DNA from: Bacteroidota bacterium
GTDB lineage: Bacteria; Bacteroidota; Bacteroidia; B-17B0; Aurantibacillaceae
NCBI GenBank assembly: GCA_016194985.1
Contig: JACQAK010000039.1
Span: forward strand, 1-64,000
Length of the DNA stretch: 64,000 bases
Reading direction: 5' to 3'
This document shows, one piece after another, positions 1-11,318 of the stretch. The translations under genes and the position numbers were made by a program. How positions within the stretch are numbered: position 1 is the first letter of the stretch; each line of letters opens with the position of its first letter. The notes below the pieces were generated by a model. It was not told the DNA's origin. It did not search any database and saw only the letters and a program-made list of their open reading frames with translations.

Positions 1-441
1 CATCAGGTACCTAAAGACCAATTAAATGCTCAGAAACTGGAAGCATCTTATGCCGGTATCCTTGGAAAAAAGATGGAACCTGTTATTAAACCCCTGGGGT
101 TTGACTGGAAAATTGGGATTGCTCTGATTACTTCATTTGCAGCCAGAGAGGTTTTTGTGGGAACGATGGCTACTATATATAGCAGTGGCGATTCTGATAA
201 CACAGAAACACTCAGAGAAAAATTAATTGCCGAAAAGAATTTTGAAACACAAAAGCCCGCTTATACATTGGCAGTGTGTTGGTCGTTATTGATATTTTAT
301 GCCTTTGCCATGCAATGCATGAGTACACTAGCTACCACATATCGTGAAACCAAACACTGGAAATGGCCTGCTATACAATTGGTTTTTATGACAGGTCTGG
401 CATACCTTTCTTCTTTTGTGGTGTATTCTGTGCTAAGCTAG
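1..441 (+). CDS. feoB: Ferrous iron transport protein B, C-terminal part (5' end outside the window)
   Basis: Frame 1 is open from base 1; ITSFAAREVFVGTMATIY and LAVCWSLLIFYAFAMQCMSTLATTYRET are FeoB C-terminal membrane signatures. Confidence 0.85.
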   Translation, partial: HQVPKDQLNAQKLEASYAGILGKKMEPVIKPLGFDWKIGIALITSFAAREVFVGTMATIYSSGDSDNTETLREKLIAEKNFETQKPAYTLAVCWSLLIFYAFAMQCMSTLATTYRETKHWKWPAIQLVFMTGLAYLSSFVVYSVLS

Positions 442-479
442 TGTCCTTTTTGTAGTTTATTTTTTCTCTAAAAACTTTT

Positions 480-2549
480 TTGTATTTTCATACGGTGTTT
501 AAATTCTTAGAAAAAATAGATCAAAAAAGGTATCTACAATTATTTTTAATAACGTTTGCAACACACGTTTTAATGTTTAAAAACGGATTTACGTTTTATA
601 GCGATGATGTATACGTTTTATACAATCCTATCGTAAAACATATTTCTTTCGAGAATTTAAAACTAATGTTCACAACCTATTTTGATGGACATTATCACCC
701 GCTAACCCTGTTAAGCCTTGCGATTAATTATGCGATAAGCGGAGATCATGCTATAAGCTATAACTTCACTAATTTACTAATTCATTCCTGTAATTCGGTT
801 TTGATTTATATAATCTCCAAACAATTATTTAAACGACAGGACTTTGCTTTTGCAATAGCGTTGATTTGGGCCTTACATCCTTTACATGTTGAATCTGTGG
901 CACGTATTACCGACAGAAAAGATACGCAGTATGTGTTCTTTTTATTAGTAGCATTAATTAACTATTTACGTTACAGACAAAGTACTCACACTAAATTTAT
1001 AGTGTACGCGGTTGTGGCGTTTTTATTATCTCTATTATCCAAAGGCCAGGCCCTTATTTTACCATTGATTATTTTATTGATAGAGTGGTATTATGCCAAA
1101 TCAGGAGATAAAAAGCCAAATTATAAGCTTGCACTTTATCTCCTTCCAATTAGTATTTTATTTGGCTGGTTGGCTTACCGGGCCCAATTATTTTCCGGTT
1201 ACCTCAGTTCAATGGATACTATTTCGTTCACTCAAATAGTTTTCTATCCAAGTACCGTTTTAAGTCACTATATACTTAAACTTATTGTTCCGGTTAATTT
1301 ATCTGCACAATACACAATTCCTAAAATCTCAGAGATTAGCTCTCATTATTATTTATTAATTATACCTGCTTTGATAATAGGACTGCTGATATGGTTTACC
1401 ATTAAAAAAAAGTACATCTGTTTTTTTGGAACAGTGTTTTATTTGATAACAGTTTCTATTATGTTAAGAGTTGTTCCTATTGCAGAAAATTTTATGCCTG
1501 ACCGATACAACTATTTACCCTCCTTTGGTTTTTGTATTGTTTTAGCAGAATTGTTTTTTTTCTTACAATCAAAATATGCCGCACTGAAGTGGATCAATTA
1601 TTTAGCTTATGGTTATTTGATGTTTATTGGCGTTTCCTCTTTTTTAAGAGTAACGATCTGGAAAAACGGATTGTCTGTTTGGGAAGATGCCTATAAAAAA
1701 TATCCTAATGATACGGATGTGTTGCAAAACATGGGAGATATTTATACGGCGAAACAACAACCTGATAAGGCAATTTTGTATTTTCAGAAAGCCATTGATT
1801 CAGACTCGTTAAATCTATTGGCCAGATTTTCGCTCTACAAGGTTTATAAATCAATATCGCAGGAAGAAAAGGCCGAAGCTGAATTAAGAAAGACACTTAA
1901 ATTAAGCCCAATTACAGCGAATCAGTATTCTAATCAAAGCATTATTTTTTCTCAATTGGGAATGTATGACAAGGCAATACAGCTTAATAATGTGGCAATA
2001 CAACAACAACCATTATTTTTAAAGTTTCAGGTAAATGATTTAAGTTATCGGTTATATACCATGAATTTTGATGCCGCGTATAAAAAAATTAATGAGTTGC
2101 TTCAGGAAAACCCTTATTGTTCCAATATTTTATATGAGATGAGGGCAAAGATAGATATGGCAGCATTTAACACAATAGATGCCTCTGCCGATATTGAAAT
2201 GGCAAAAAATTTGGGAACATCAAAGGATCTGATAGCAAACCTAACAAACATTAATAACACTGTTGCTAAACATGCATCTACGTATAACTCTTCTGATTTT
2301 GATAAACTACTTCAGGCCGGAAAAGAATTGTACAATAATAAAGCGTATATTAATGCATTAGCATTTTTTGAAAAATGTAATAAAATAAAGCCAAACAACG
2401 AATCAGTGTTGAATAATATTTGCGCTTGTTATTTTAACTTGTCCAGACCAGACAAAGTGAAGGAATATTATTCGGAGATTCTTAAGAATAATTTCCAAAA
2501 GAATGTAAATCTCGAAAAATACCTTTTAAGTAATACTATAAACTTATAG
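480..2549 (+). CDS. Multi-pass membrane glycosyltransferase-like protein with C-terminal TPR repeats (TMTC/PMT-like)
   Basis: Hydrophobic N-terminal half with ALHPLHVESVARITDRKD motif, followed by TPR-like repeats (NMGDIYTAKQQPDKAILYFQKAI...); TTG start assumed. Confidence 0.7.
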   Translation: MYFHTVFKFLEKIDQKRYLQLFLITFATHVLMFKNGFTFYSDDVYVLYNPIVKHISFENLKLMFTTYFDGHYHPLTLLSLAINYAISGDHAISYNFTNLLIHSCNSVLIYIISKQLFKRQDFAFAIALIWALHPLHVESVARITDRKDTQYVFFLLVALINYLRYRQSTHTKFIVYAVVAFLLSLLSKGQALILPLIILLIEWYYAKSGDKKPNYKLALYLLPISILFGWLAYRAQLFSGYLSSMDTISFTQIVFYPSTVLSHYILKLIVPVNLSAQYTIPKISEISSHYYLLIIPALIIGLLIWFTIKKKYICFFGTVFYLITVSIMLRVVPIAENFMPDRYNYLPSFGFCIVLAELFFFLQSKYAALKWINYLAYGYLMFIGVSSFLRVTIWKNGLSVWEDAYKKYPNDTDVLQNMGDIYTAKQQPDKAILYFQKAIDSDSLNLLARFSLYKVYKSISQEEKAEAELRKTLKLSPITANQYSNQSIIFSQLGMYDKAIQLNNVAIQQQPLFLKFQVNDLSYRLYTMNFDAAYKKINELLQENPYCSNILYEMRAKIDMAAFNTIDASADIEMAKNLGTSKDLIANLTNINNTVAKHASTYNSSDFDKLLQAGKELYNNKAYINALAFFEKCNKIKPNNESVLNNICACYFNLSRPDKVKEYYSEILKNNFQKNVNLEKYLLSNTINL

Positions 2550-2562
2550 CTAATAGCAGAAA

Positions 2563-3390
2563 GTGAACTACAGTCAATTACTTCATAAGGCCATAATCGC
2601 CGCCGTTTTAGCAGCAAAAGAAATCCTTGATGTTTACGAAACAACATTTGAGGTAGAATATAAGGAAGATAAATCCCCGGTGACATTAGCGGATAAAAAA
2701 GCAAGTGAAAAAATCATTGAACAACTGCAACAGTTTAGCGTCCCTGTGTTAAGCGAAGAAGGAACAATCGACAGTTTTGAAATCAGAAAAACCTGGAAAA
2801 AACTATGGATCGTTGATCCACTGGATGGAACCAAAGAATTTGTGAAACGCAACGGAGAATTTACAGTGAATATAGCATTAGTGGAAGATAACGTTCCAAG
2901 CCTTGGCGTTATTTATTCGCCAGTATTTAAAGATATTTATTTTGCAGCTAAAGGAATAGGGGCATTTAAAATTCACAGAAAAGCGATGACGGCTTTTGTT
3001 GGTACTATTCAGCAGTCAACATTGGAGGAGTTATTAAACAATGCTGTTAAATTACCAATTGGTTCTGATAGGCAAAACTATGTGGTTGTCGCCAGCCGCT
3101 CACATATGAGTTCAGAAACACATAAACATATTGAGCAGCTAAAATTAAAACATAAACATGTAGAGATTGTAACAACCGGAAGCAGTATTAAAATGTGTTG
3201 GGTGGCAGAAGGAGTCGCAGATGAATATCCTCGTTTTGGACCAACTATGGAATGGGATACCGCTGCCGGACAAGCTATTTTGCAGGAAGCAAATGCCTCA
3301 TTAATTGATTTTGAAACCAAAGAGCCCATGACATATAACCGCCAAAACTTATTGAACAACTGGTTTATTGCTAAAAGCAATTTGCGTTAA
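2563..3390 (+). CDS. cysQ: 3'(2'),5'-bisphosphate nucleotidase (inositol monophosphatase family)
   Basis: LWIVDPLDGTKEFVKRNGEFTVNIALVE and WDTAAGQAILQEA motifs. Confidence 0.88.
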   Translation: MNYSQLLHKAIIAAVLAAKEILDVYETTFEVEYKEDKSPVTLADKKASEKIIEQLQQFSVPVLSEEGTIDSFEIRKTWKKLWIVDPLDGTKEFVKRNGEFTVNIALVEDNVPSLGVIYSPVFKDIYFAAKGIGAFKIHRKAMTAFVGTIQQSTLEELLNNAVKLPIGSDRQNYVVVASRSHMSSETHKHIEQLKLKHKHVEIVTTGSSIKMCWVAEGVADEYPRFGPTMEWDTAAGQAILQEANASLIDFETKEPMTYNRQNLLNNWFIAKSNLR

Positions 3391-3463
3391 GGAGTGAAGT
3401 GTAAATCTTTTTTGGTAGCTAATCATGCCTTAGCATGAACAGACGATAAGAGAGTACAATCAA

Positions 3464-4147
3464 CTAAACTAAATTCAACTCCTTTTCTATAATTCTATTT
3501 ATTTCATCCGCCTGAAAAACAATCATAGCATGCGAACCGTTAGTAATGCTGTGATCAGGCTTTACATATTTATATAACAAGAGTCGGTCCTTTGTTCCAT
3601 GAATATGAACGATGTTATTCGGAAATGATTTCCCATTCCAGTTTACAATCATAGAAATACAATACCTGAAATAATCTTTTGTCATACTGTTTACCATATC
3701 TAAAAACTCCGGAATATAAGCTTTTCCAAACCCAATGATCCATCGCCCCTGATTGGCCATTTTACGATGCTGCCGCTCACTTGGCAATTTATAAACCGGT
3801 ATATATTTAAATAAACGGATAAACCAGGGTAGTTCTTTTCTTAATTTAGAGCTAGATACTAAAAACGTTTTTTCAGGAGAAATAATTTTTGATAACTCCA
3901 CGCACAACATCCCTCCAAATGATACGCCCAATAAACAAAAAGGAATGGCCGTATTTATTTGCGGTAAAAATTTTTGAGCATACGACTGCATCGTGTCATT
4001 TTTTTCGGGCACCGGCCAACTCAGTATAATGATTTCAACACCGTCAATTTTGGTATTTACATATAACTTTTCTGTGGTTCCTAATCCGGGTATAGCGTAA
4101 ATTACCATTAAACAAAGGTAATAAGATAAAGAGACCCCATCATCCAC
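3464..4147 (-). CDS. Alpha/beta hydrolase family protein (true start probably the internal MVIYAIPG Met near 4108)
   Basis: GVSFGGM nucleophile elbow, IVHIHGTKDRLL and GSHAMI near the C-terminus. Confidence 0.65.
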   Translation of the reverse strand: MDDGVSLSYYLCLMVIYAIPGLGTTEKLYVNTKIDGVEIIILSWPVPEKNDTMQSYAQKFLPQINTAIPFCLLGVSFGGMLCVELSKIISPEKTFLVSSSKLRKELPWFIRLFKYIPVYKLPSERQHRKMANQGRWIIGFGKAYIPEFLDMVNSMTKDYFRYCISMIVNWNGKSFPNNIVHIHGTKDRLLLYKYVKPDHSITNGSHAMIVFQADEINRIIEKELNLV

Positions 4148-4190
4148 CTACAGAAACAACAAATGTTAAATTTTTTCGGGTTAATAACTT

Positions 4191-4223
4191 TTTGAGGTAT
4201 TTATCGTTATCGCATTATATTTG
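4191..4223 (+). promoter_or_regulatory. Bacteroidota-type promoter upstream of enoyl-CoA hydratase (TTTG - 21 bp - TATATTTG)
   Basis: TTTG at 4191-4194 and TATATTTG at 4216-4223 match the TTTG/TAnnTTTG consensus; located just upstream of the ATG at 4240. Confidence 0.55.
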
Positions 4224-4239
4224 TTCCAACAAAATATAA

Positions 4240-5040
4240 ATGAAAATGACAGTAGAAATGGCTTTAGAAAATATTACCACTGAGTTAAAGAATGATGTGT
4301 TGGTTATTACCATCAATCGTCCCGATAAATTAAATGCGTTGAATAAACAAACCATCGAAGAACTTCACGAAACTTTTGTGGATGCAGAAAACGATAAAAA
4401 CATTCGCTCGTTAATTATTACAGGATCAGGGCAAAAAGCATTTGTAGCGGGTGCCGACATTGCAGAATTTGCAAATTATACCGTAGAAGAAGGAAAACAA
4501 TTAAGTTCTATAGGGCACTTTAAAATATTTAATTTCATTGAGAATTACAGTAAGCCTGTTATTGCAGCCGTTAATGGCTTTGCCTTAGGCGGTGGATTAG
4601 AATTAGCGATGGCTTGCCATATCCGTGTAGCCAGCGCCAATGCTAAAATGGGATTGCCTGAAGTGAGTTTAGGGGTAATTCCGGGTTATGGCGGAACGCA
4701 ACGTTTGGCACAATTAGTAGGAAAAGGAAAAGCTTTTGAAATGATTGTAACAGCCGATATGATAAGTGCTGAAGACGCTCTTAAATGGGGATTGGTAAAC
4801 CATGTTACAACACAGGAAGAATTATTGAACAAGTGTTTTGAAATTACTTCTAAAATCAGTACAAAATCCCCGGTAGCAGTTAGAACTGCCATTAAAGTGA
4901 TTAATGCGGGATACAACAATAAACAAAACGGTTACGAAGTTGAAATCGAAGAATTTGGTAAAAGCTTTTCCAGTGGCGATTTTAAAGAAGGTGTTTCGGC
5001 CTTTTTAGAAAAACGTAAAGCAAACTTCCCGGGAAATTAA
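4240..5040 (+). CDS. Enoyl-CoA hydratase/isomerase
   Basis: AFVAGADIAEF, GFALGGGLELAMACHIRVAS, LPEVSLGVIPGYGGTQRL crotonase motifs. Confidence 0.92.
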   Translation: MKMTVEMALENITTELKNDVLVITINRPDKLNALNKQTIEELHETFVDAENDKNIRSLIITGSGQKAFVAGADIAEFANYTVEEGKQLSSIGHFKIFNFIENYSKPVIAAVNGFALGGGLELAMACHIRVASANAKMGLPEVSLGVIPGYGGTQRLAQLVGKGKAFEMIVTADMISAEDALKWGLVNHVTTQEELLNKCFEITSKISTKSPVAVRTAIKVINAGYNNKQNGYEVEIEEFGKSFSSGDFKEGVSAFLEKRKANFPGN

Positions 5041-5130
5041 GAACATAATTTTTCGTGATTGCATGTATAATTTTTTGTAAGTTCAAGTAATCGAAACAAG
5101 ATCATTAGTCATTTATAGCATATTAATCAC

Positions 5131-5655
5131 ATGAGTGTAACACGCCCGTTCAACTTTAAAAAATGGATCGATGAAAACAGAGATCTGTTAAAGCCTCCTG
5201 TAAATAATAAAGTGGTTTATAAGGATACTGAATTTATTGTAATGGTAGTGGGTGGTCCTAACTCACGTAAAGATTATCACTTTAATGAAAGTGAAGAGTT
5301 TTTTTATCAGTTGGAAGGAGACATCATTGTTCAAATCCAGGAAAATGGGAAGGCTGTAGAAGTCCCTATTAAAGAAGGCGATATCTTTTTATTACCTCCC
5401 AGAGTTCCGCACAATCCCATCCGTTTCAAAAACACGATAGGATTGGTAATGGAACGGCGAAGAAGAGAGGGTGAGCAGGACGGCTTGATGTGGTTTTGCG
5501 AGAAATGTAATCACCAATTGTATGAAGAAAAATTTGTATTAAATGATATTGCCACTCAATTTCAGGGAATCTTTGCCAAGTTCTATAATTCGGATGAATT
5601 AAAAACTTGTAAATCATGTGGTTACAAAATGGAGCCTCCTCCGGTCATTTCTTAG
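5131..5655 (+). CDS. nbaC: 3-hydroxyanthranilate 3,4-dioxygenase
   Basis: Cupin core DYHFNESEEFFYQLEGD, PPRVPHNPIRF; C-terminal rubredoxin-like CEKC...CKSC site typical of bacterial HAO. Confidence 0.9.
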   Translation: MSVTRPFNFKKWIDENRDLLKPPVNNKVVYKDTEFIVMVVGGPNSRKDYHFNESEEFFYQLEGDIIVQIQENGKAVEVPIKEGDIFLLPPRVPHNPIRFKNTIGLVMERRRREGEQDGLMWFCEKCNHQLYEEKFVLNDIATQFQGIFAKFYNSDELKTCKSCGYKMEPPPVIS

Positions 5656-5765
5656 CCAAATTTGTATAAATTCTGTATTTAAACTAGCAGAAGTACTGTT
5701 TTATCGAGTAAAGATGTCGCTTATCATCTGATTTTGCCGTAACTTTGCGGTATTAATTAGTTAAC

Positions 5766-8700
5766 ATGAGCAGGTTTTTAATATTCGCATTTATTTTTTT
5801 GTCGTTTTTTGCAAAAGCGTCACACATATCCGGAGGACAAATTACGTACAAGTGCCTGGGGAATAATGTCTATGAAGTGAAGCTTACTTATTTTTGGGAT
5901 TGCCAGGGAGGCTTTAATCCCGGCACATCACAAACAATAGATGTGAACGGTTGTGGAAATGTTTTATCACTAACAGTAAATCAAAGCTCTTTAACTCCCG
6001 GAGATGGTATTCCGGCAGACGGTTTGTGCGCAAATAGCGGACTTACCACCTGTAAAAAGAGAATTGAATACATTGGAACAATCACGCTCCCGTCTACCTG
6101 TAACAGCTGGACATTCTCTATTGGAAGTTGCTGCCGGGGGGGTAATATTACAAATATTTCGGGAGGAACATCCGCAAGCTATTATCATTTCGCCACTTTA
6201 AATAATGTAGCAGCACCGTGTAATAACTCAGCTGATATTTCAATAGGCACATTACCTAATTTTTGTGTTAATCAATCGGCTTGTTTTAACTTAGGAGCAA
6301 CGGAAATCGATGGTAACACTCTTAGCTATGCCTTTATTGATGCATATCAAACCGCAACAACCTTTGTAACATATAATGGTGGATACAGTGGAACAGTTCC
6401 TATTACAGGAATTACGATTGATCCCGCCACAGGTCAGATTAATTTTACCCCTACCACTATTGGTGATTTTGTGATCACCGTGCAGATTACCGAAAAAGAT
6501 GCCAATGGAAATATTGTAGGAACAATTATGCGTGATTTTCAGGTTATAGTTACAAACTGTAATAATCAAACGGTTACCTGCGGACAGGGAGGAATCACAA
6601 ATGTTACTTCAGGAACAGTTCCCTCCGGAAACTCCAATACCTTGCAGATTTGTGAAAACATTCCTTTTTGTTTTGATGTGAATTTTACAGACCCTGATGT
6701 TGGAGACTCCGTAAAATTATCATCTCCTAATATGTCTACTACACTTCCCGGGTCATCTATGGTTTTGACATATACTCCCGGAATTAAAAATAAAGTGAAT
6801 GCCCATATTTGCTGGACACCACCACAAGGAAGTTCCGGATTAAACACAAGTTTTGTATTAATTGTAAAAGATAATGCCTGTCCTGTTCCGGGAACACAGG
6901 TGTTGAATTATTTTATTGATGTATTACCTGCAACAAGTGCAGGACCAGATAGAACTATTTGTGGAACACAAGCAGCATCTATCACTGCCACAGGATCTTC
7001 AACCGTGTTTGCATGGACGGATCTGGCAGGAACTCCTGTTCCGGTTGGTTCGGCCTTTAGTTGTAACCCTTGCAGCAATCCTGTTATTAAACCCGCAGTA
7101 ACATCTACCTATGTTGTTACCAATGTTGGGGGTGGACAAAACTGTAAAAATAAAGACACCTTGGTTGTTAATGTAGTTCAGGACTTTACTTTATCAGCCA
7201 ATGTTATTAATACAAGCGGCTGTTTAAATTCGGCAGTACAGTTTACAAGTAGTGTTAATCCTGCAGGGCCGGGATATACATATACATGGAGCCCATCAGC
7301 ACCCTTAACCTCTACTAATACTGCTAACACAAGTGCTGTTTATTCAATGCCCGGCACGTATAATTATACATTAACGGTGTCAAATGCCCAGGGTTGTAAA
7401 AAACAAACTTCCAATATTGCGTTTACAGCTAATCCTGTTGTATCGCCGCAATTTACGGTTGTGCCAACAAACACGGTCATTTGCTCAAATGGATCCATAC
7501 CTTTATCGGTTAATTTTGGAACTTCTTTACCAACCTCTTGTGGTTTGGCTGCTACGGGTTGTGTGAGTCCGGCTATAAGTCAAGTAGGAAGTGGCAGCTC
7601 ACAGAACACAAATACAGGATGGCCTTGTGTTTTTGGGAATTATTATAAAAACAACCGTCACCAATTACTTTTTACTGCCGCAGAATTGAATGCAGCAGGT
7701 ATTACTCCCGGAAAGCTAAGCAGTATCGCATTTAATGTGGTCTCCATGAATCCGGCCCAGGTTCCAACGTCCAGTAGTTCTTCGATCTATTCGAGCGTAC
7801 CATTTAATTATACGATTAAAATAAAGTGTACAACAGCCAATGTGCTAACCAGTACATTTGATGATACAGGCCTAGTTCAGGTATATAATGGGAACTATTC
7901 TGCTGTTGTTGGATGGAACACGTTCAATTTTAATCAGGCATACGAATGGTCGCCCGGATCAAATATTTTGATTGACATTTGTTATAATTTACAAACATAT
8001 TACACTTCAAACCCCATTATGAACAGCACAGCTACTCCGGGGATTATGTGTATTTACGATTATTCAGATAGTTCGCCAATGTGCGGTTCCTCAGGGTTTC
8101 CTACAACATCCAATAACCGTCCAAATGTTCGCTTTGGTAATTGTCCGTCAACTCCTCCTCCTTCTTCTTTTTCTTATTCATGGACTCCATCAACAGGTTT
8201 AAGTAGTACAAGCGTGTCTAATCCTACAGCCAATATTTCTTCTTCCATACAATATACGGTAACCGTTACACCGTTATCGGCTGCTACCTGCTCAAATGTT
8301 GGAACTACCAGTTTAACGATCATTAGCCCTGCCACCCCTTCAATTACAACCTCCACATCTACTATATGCTCAAATGCTCCGTCGTTTAGTTTAACAGGCT
8401 TACCGGCAGGTGGTACATGGAGTGTTACACCGGCAACATCAGCCTCTGGTATGTTTACGCCATCTTTGGCAGCTGTTTGAAACAATACCATAACGTACCA
8501 ATATGGTGGTGTGGGCTGTCTGCAAACAACAACTGCGGTTATACCGGTTGAATTATATATTCCTTCAACTATTTCAGGAACCATTAGCCCTATATGCCTC
8601 CCAAGTCCTCCTATTAACTTAACTACAGCTCTACCAACATCAACACTGGGTCCTGGAGTTTGGTCGGGGCCGGGAGTTACGGGAACAACCTTTGATCCAT

Positions 8701-10055
8701 CGATTGCAGGAACCGGAAATCAAATTTTAACGTATGGTACAAATCCTGGTTCAATGTTTTGTTCATCAACGAGTAGCATAGCAGTACTCATAAATTCTGC
8801 AAGTCAGCCAATAATGCCAATTATTAATCCTATGTGTACAAATGGTCCGACATTAGCTTTGTTGGGAAATCCAACAGGTGGTACATGGCAGGGATCAGGA
8901 ATTAGCGCTCTTGGCATTTTAACGCCTTCTCTCGCTACCACAGGAACAAATACATATACCTATACAGTAGGCTCATCTACGTGTTCGGCGTTTAATACCA
9001 CAACTATTACTATTGTGCAATACGCTCCTGTGTTAATAAGCCAGCCATTAGGTTCATTTTGTATTTATGACCCTGCTGTTAATTTGCAAAGCATTACTCC
9101 CACAACAGGCGGCGTTTGGTCAGGAACAGGAGTTACCGGAAATTATTTTACACCTGCATTGGCAGGAGCGGGAACATATACTATTTCTTATACCACAAAT
9201 CCTTCACCTCTGGTATATTGTGGCGGTGTTGGAACCACCACGGTAGTGGTGAATGCTAAACCGGAAGCTAATGCGTATCCTAACATAACAGAAGGGTGTA
9301 ATCCCGTATTGGTAAATTATGCTACATCTACTGTTCCAACAGGTCTCGGCATCTGGGATTTTGGTGATGGAACGGCCAGAGACACCGGGTTACAGGTAAG
9401 CCATCTATATAATGTTCCGGGAACATATACAGCTACTCTGTATTATACGGATGATGTTGGATGTAAAGACACAACGGTTGCAACCAGCGGAATAGAGGTT
9501 TTTGCCTTACCGGTTGCTTCATTTGAACCATCTTTAACTGAGACAACCGTTGTTGATGGTCAGGTTCAATTTACAAATCATTCAACCGTGTTAAATGACA
9601 ACACTTACTCCTGGGATATTGGAAATGGTATGTATACAAGCGCTAACCTAAATGAAGCCTATGAATTTACTCATTCGGGACTTTATGTGGTTTCATTATT
9701 TGCTACCACCAGTAAAGGTTGTGTAGATGATACCTCTGTTGTGATTCGGGTGAATCCGGATGTGGTGTTATATGTGCCTAATGCATTTACGCCAGGAAGC
9801 GACGGATTGAATGATGTGTTCTATATTGGATTGCCACCTTCGGGAGTTGACTATTCTACATTTCATCTTACAATTTATGACAGATGGGGTGAGCTGGTTT
9901 ACGAAACTAATGATGTAACAATGTATTGGAATGGCGCCAAACATAATTCAGGGCCTGTTTTAAAACAGGAAGTGTATGTTTGGAAAATTTCGTTTGAAGA
10001 CGAAAAGAAACAGTATTATGAAAAAATGGGACACGTCTCCCTGCTTCGAAAATAA
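5766..10055 (+). pseudogene. Large secreted repeat protein with gliding motility-associated (T9SS type B) C-terminal domain; interrupted by one in-frame TGA at 8478-8480
   Basis: ORFs 5766..8480 and 8511..10055 share a reading frame (both starts divisible by 3) and read through as TPSLAAV*NNTITYQYGGVGC; PKD-like domain; C-terminal LYVPNAFTPGSDGLNDVFYI...FHLTIYDRWGELVYET. Confidence 0.85.
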
Positions 10056-10092
10056 TGTAAAAGCCCTGCTAACGTAGCAGGGCTTTTACATT
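10054..10092. terminator. Bidirectional intrinsic terminator between convergent genes
   Basis: Perfect 18-bp arms AATGTAAAAGCCCTGCTA-acg-TAGCAGGGCTTTTACATT. Confidence 0.85.
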
Positions 10093-11179
10093 ACGCCTTT
10101 TTATAAATCAGTTCTGCAGGCGTATTTAAAAATTCTCCAAACGCTTTAACAGCCTTGGTTATAACGGATGTATCAGGCAAAGGATTTTTTTCAAAAAATT
10201 CCAGCTCAACAATTACCTTATCTTTTTTATGCGTCCGTTTCCAGATACCTGTCACACGACCATCCATAACAATGATAGGATAAAAGATGCCGTTGTTTGA
10301 AAACGCTCGGGCTTGGTGTTGAGAAGAAATGGCAGCACTTCGGTCTTTGTAGCTGATCAAAAATTCATCGAAGGAAGGTAATAAATGAACAGAAGATGAG
10401 GATTTTTTTGTGGAGGAAAGCGAAGAATGGAACCAATAAAGCTTAGTGTCTATGGTATCCGACACAAGTGTATTTTTAATCATTTCCAATGCATGATTGG
10501 CATCTTTAACCAGCAATCCCGACCACCAGGTAAAATCCTGAAGTGTTGCAGGGCCATGACTTGAAAAATAGATCGTTGCTAATTGTGCCAGAGCTTCGTC
10601 TTTACTATAAGACTTTACTTTCTTTACCCGCGTACTTAGCAGGGCATAGGTTTGTTTTTTATTTTTTAAGGCACCGCTGCCAACAATGGCATCCAGTTCG
10701 GCACGCATCATTAAATGGCTGGCGCGGTTATTATCAGTTTTTATTCCGGCTTTATGAAGGTGCAGCATGATCTCTTCCCTTGTTAAGTGCCCGCCATCTG
10801 CTAAAACACGTTCAATGATCGCGTTGCTTTTCAAATAAACGCTTTCAGAAAGTTGAAGCTCTTTATTACGCGATTGCATGATACGTTTAATTTGTGGGGC
10901 ACTTAGCTCCAGCATCCAATATATATCTTCTGAAGCCACTAAATGCCATGTGGGGCGCAATACATGAGTTCGTATAATATCACCATTATTAATAGCTTCC
11001 TGAATGGATGTGTCTGTATGATTTTTTAATCTGCTTCCAATAGCCCATTTTGCCATGTGATAATCCTGTGCCTGTATGGCACCCATCCAGTGTACTATAT
11101 CTGTTATTGTATCAAAGCTTCTGGCAGTGAGGTGTTGGGATCGAAGTCTGTAATGGGATATGTTGGTGGAGGTTATCAA
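10091..11179 (-). CDS. Winged-helix DNA-binding domain-containing protein (AlkZ/YcaQ-related HTH_42 family)
   Basis: Length, LTARSFDTITDIVHWMGAIQAQDYHMAKWAIGSR and R(T)HVLRPTWHLVASEDIYWML motifs. Confidence 0.8.
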   Translation of the reverse strand: MITSTNISHYRLRSQHLTARSFDTITDIVHWMGAIQAQDYHMAKWAIGSRLKNHTDTSIQEAINNGDIIRTHVLRPTWHLVASEDIYWMLELSAPQIKRIMQSRNKELQLSESVYLKSNAIIERVLADGGHLTREEIMLHLHKAGIKTDNNRASHLMMRAELDAIVGSGALKNKKQTYALLSTRVKKVKSYSKDEALAQLATIYFSSHGPATLQDFTWWSGLLVKDANHALEMIKNTLVSDTIDTKLYWFHSSLSSTKKSSSSVHLLPSFDEFLISYKDRSAAISSQHQARAFSNNGIFYPIIVMDGRVTGIWKRTHKKDKVIVELEFFEKNPLPDTSVITKAVKAFGEFLNTPAELIYKKA

Positions 11180-11264
11180 AACAGTGATTCGTTTATCGTG
11201 TGAATACTACAAACAAAGATAGAACGTTTGATAGATTTACAAACGTTTATATGATGATTCCAAA

Positions 11265-11296
11265 AAAAACGCCTGCTAATTTAGCAGGCGTTTTTT
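11265..11296. terminator. Intrinsic terminator downstream of the act/cta operon
   Basis: AAAAAACGCCTGCTAAATTTAGCAGGCGTTTTTT hairpin with T-tract on the minus strand. Confidence 0.85.
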
Positions 11297-11318
11297 AAAC
11301 TTTAAAATATCAGTGTGA

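Noticed and set aside
8478-8480. Reassignment of TGA to Gly (alternative code) to explain read-through in the gliding protein
   Set aside because: TGA is used as a normal terminator elsewhere in the window (e.g. photolyase ending at 32229, MFS gene ending at 38130), so a codon reassignment is not supported.
8174-8584. 136-aa antisense ORF spanning the gliding-protein stop
   Set aside because: Shadow ORF of the low-complexity Thr/Ser-rich repeat region; no start-site or family support.
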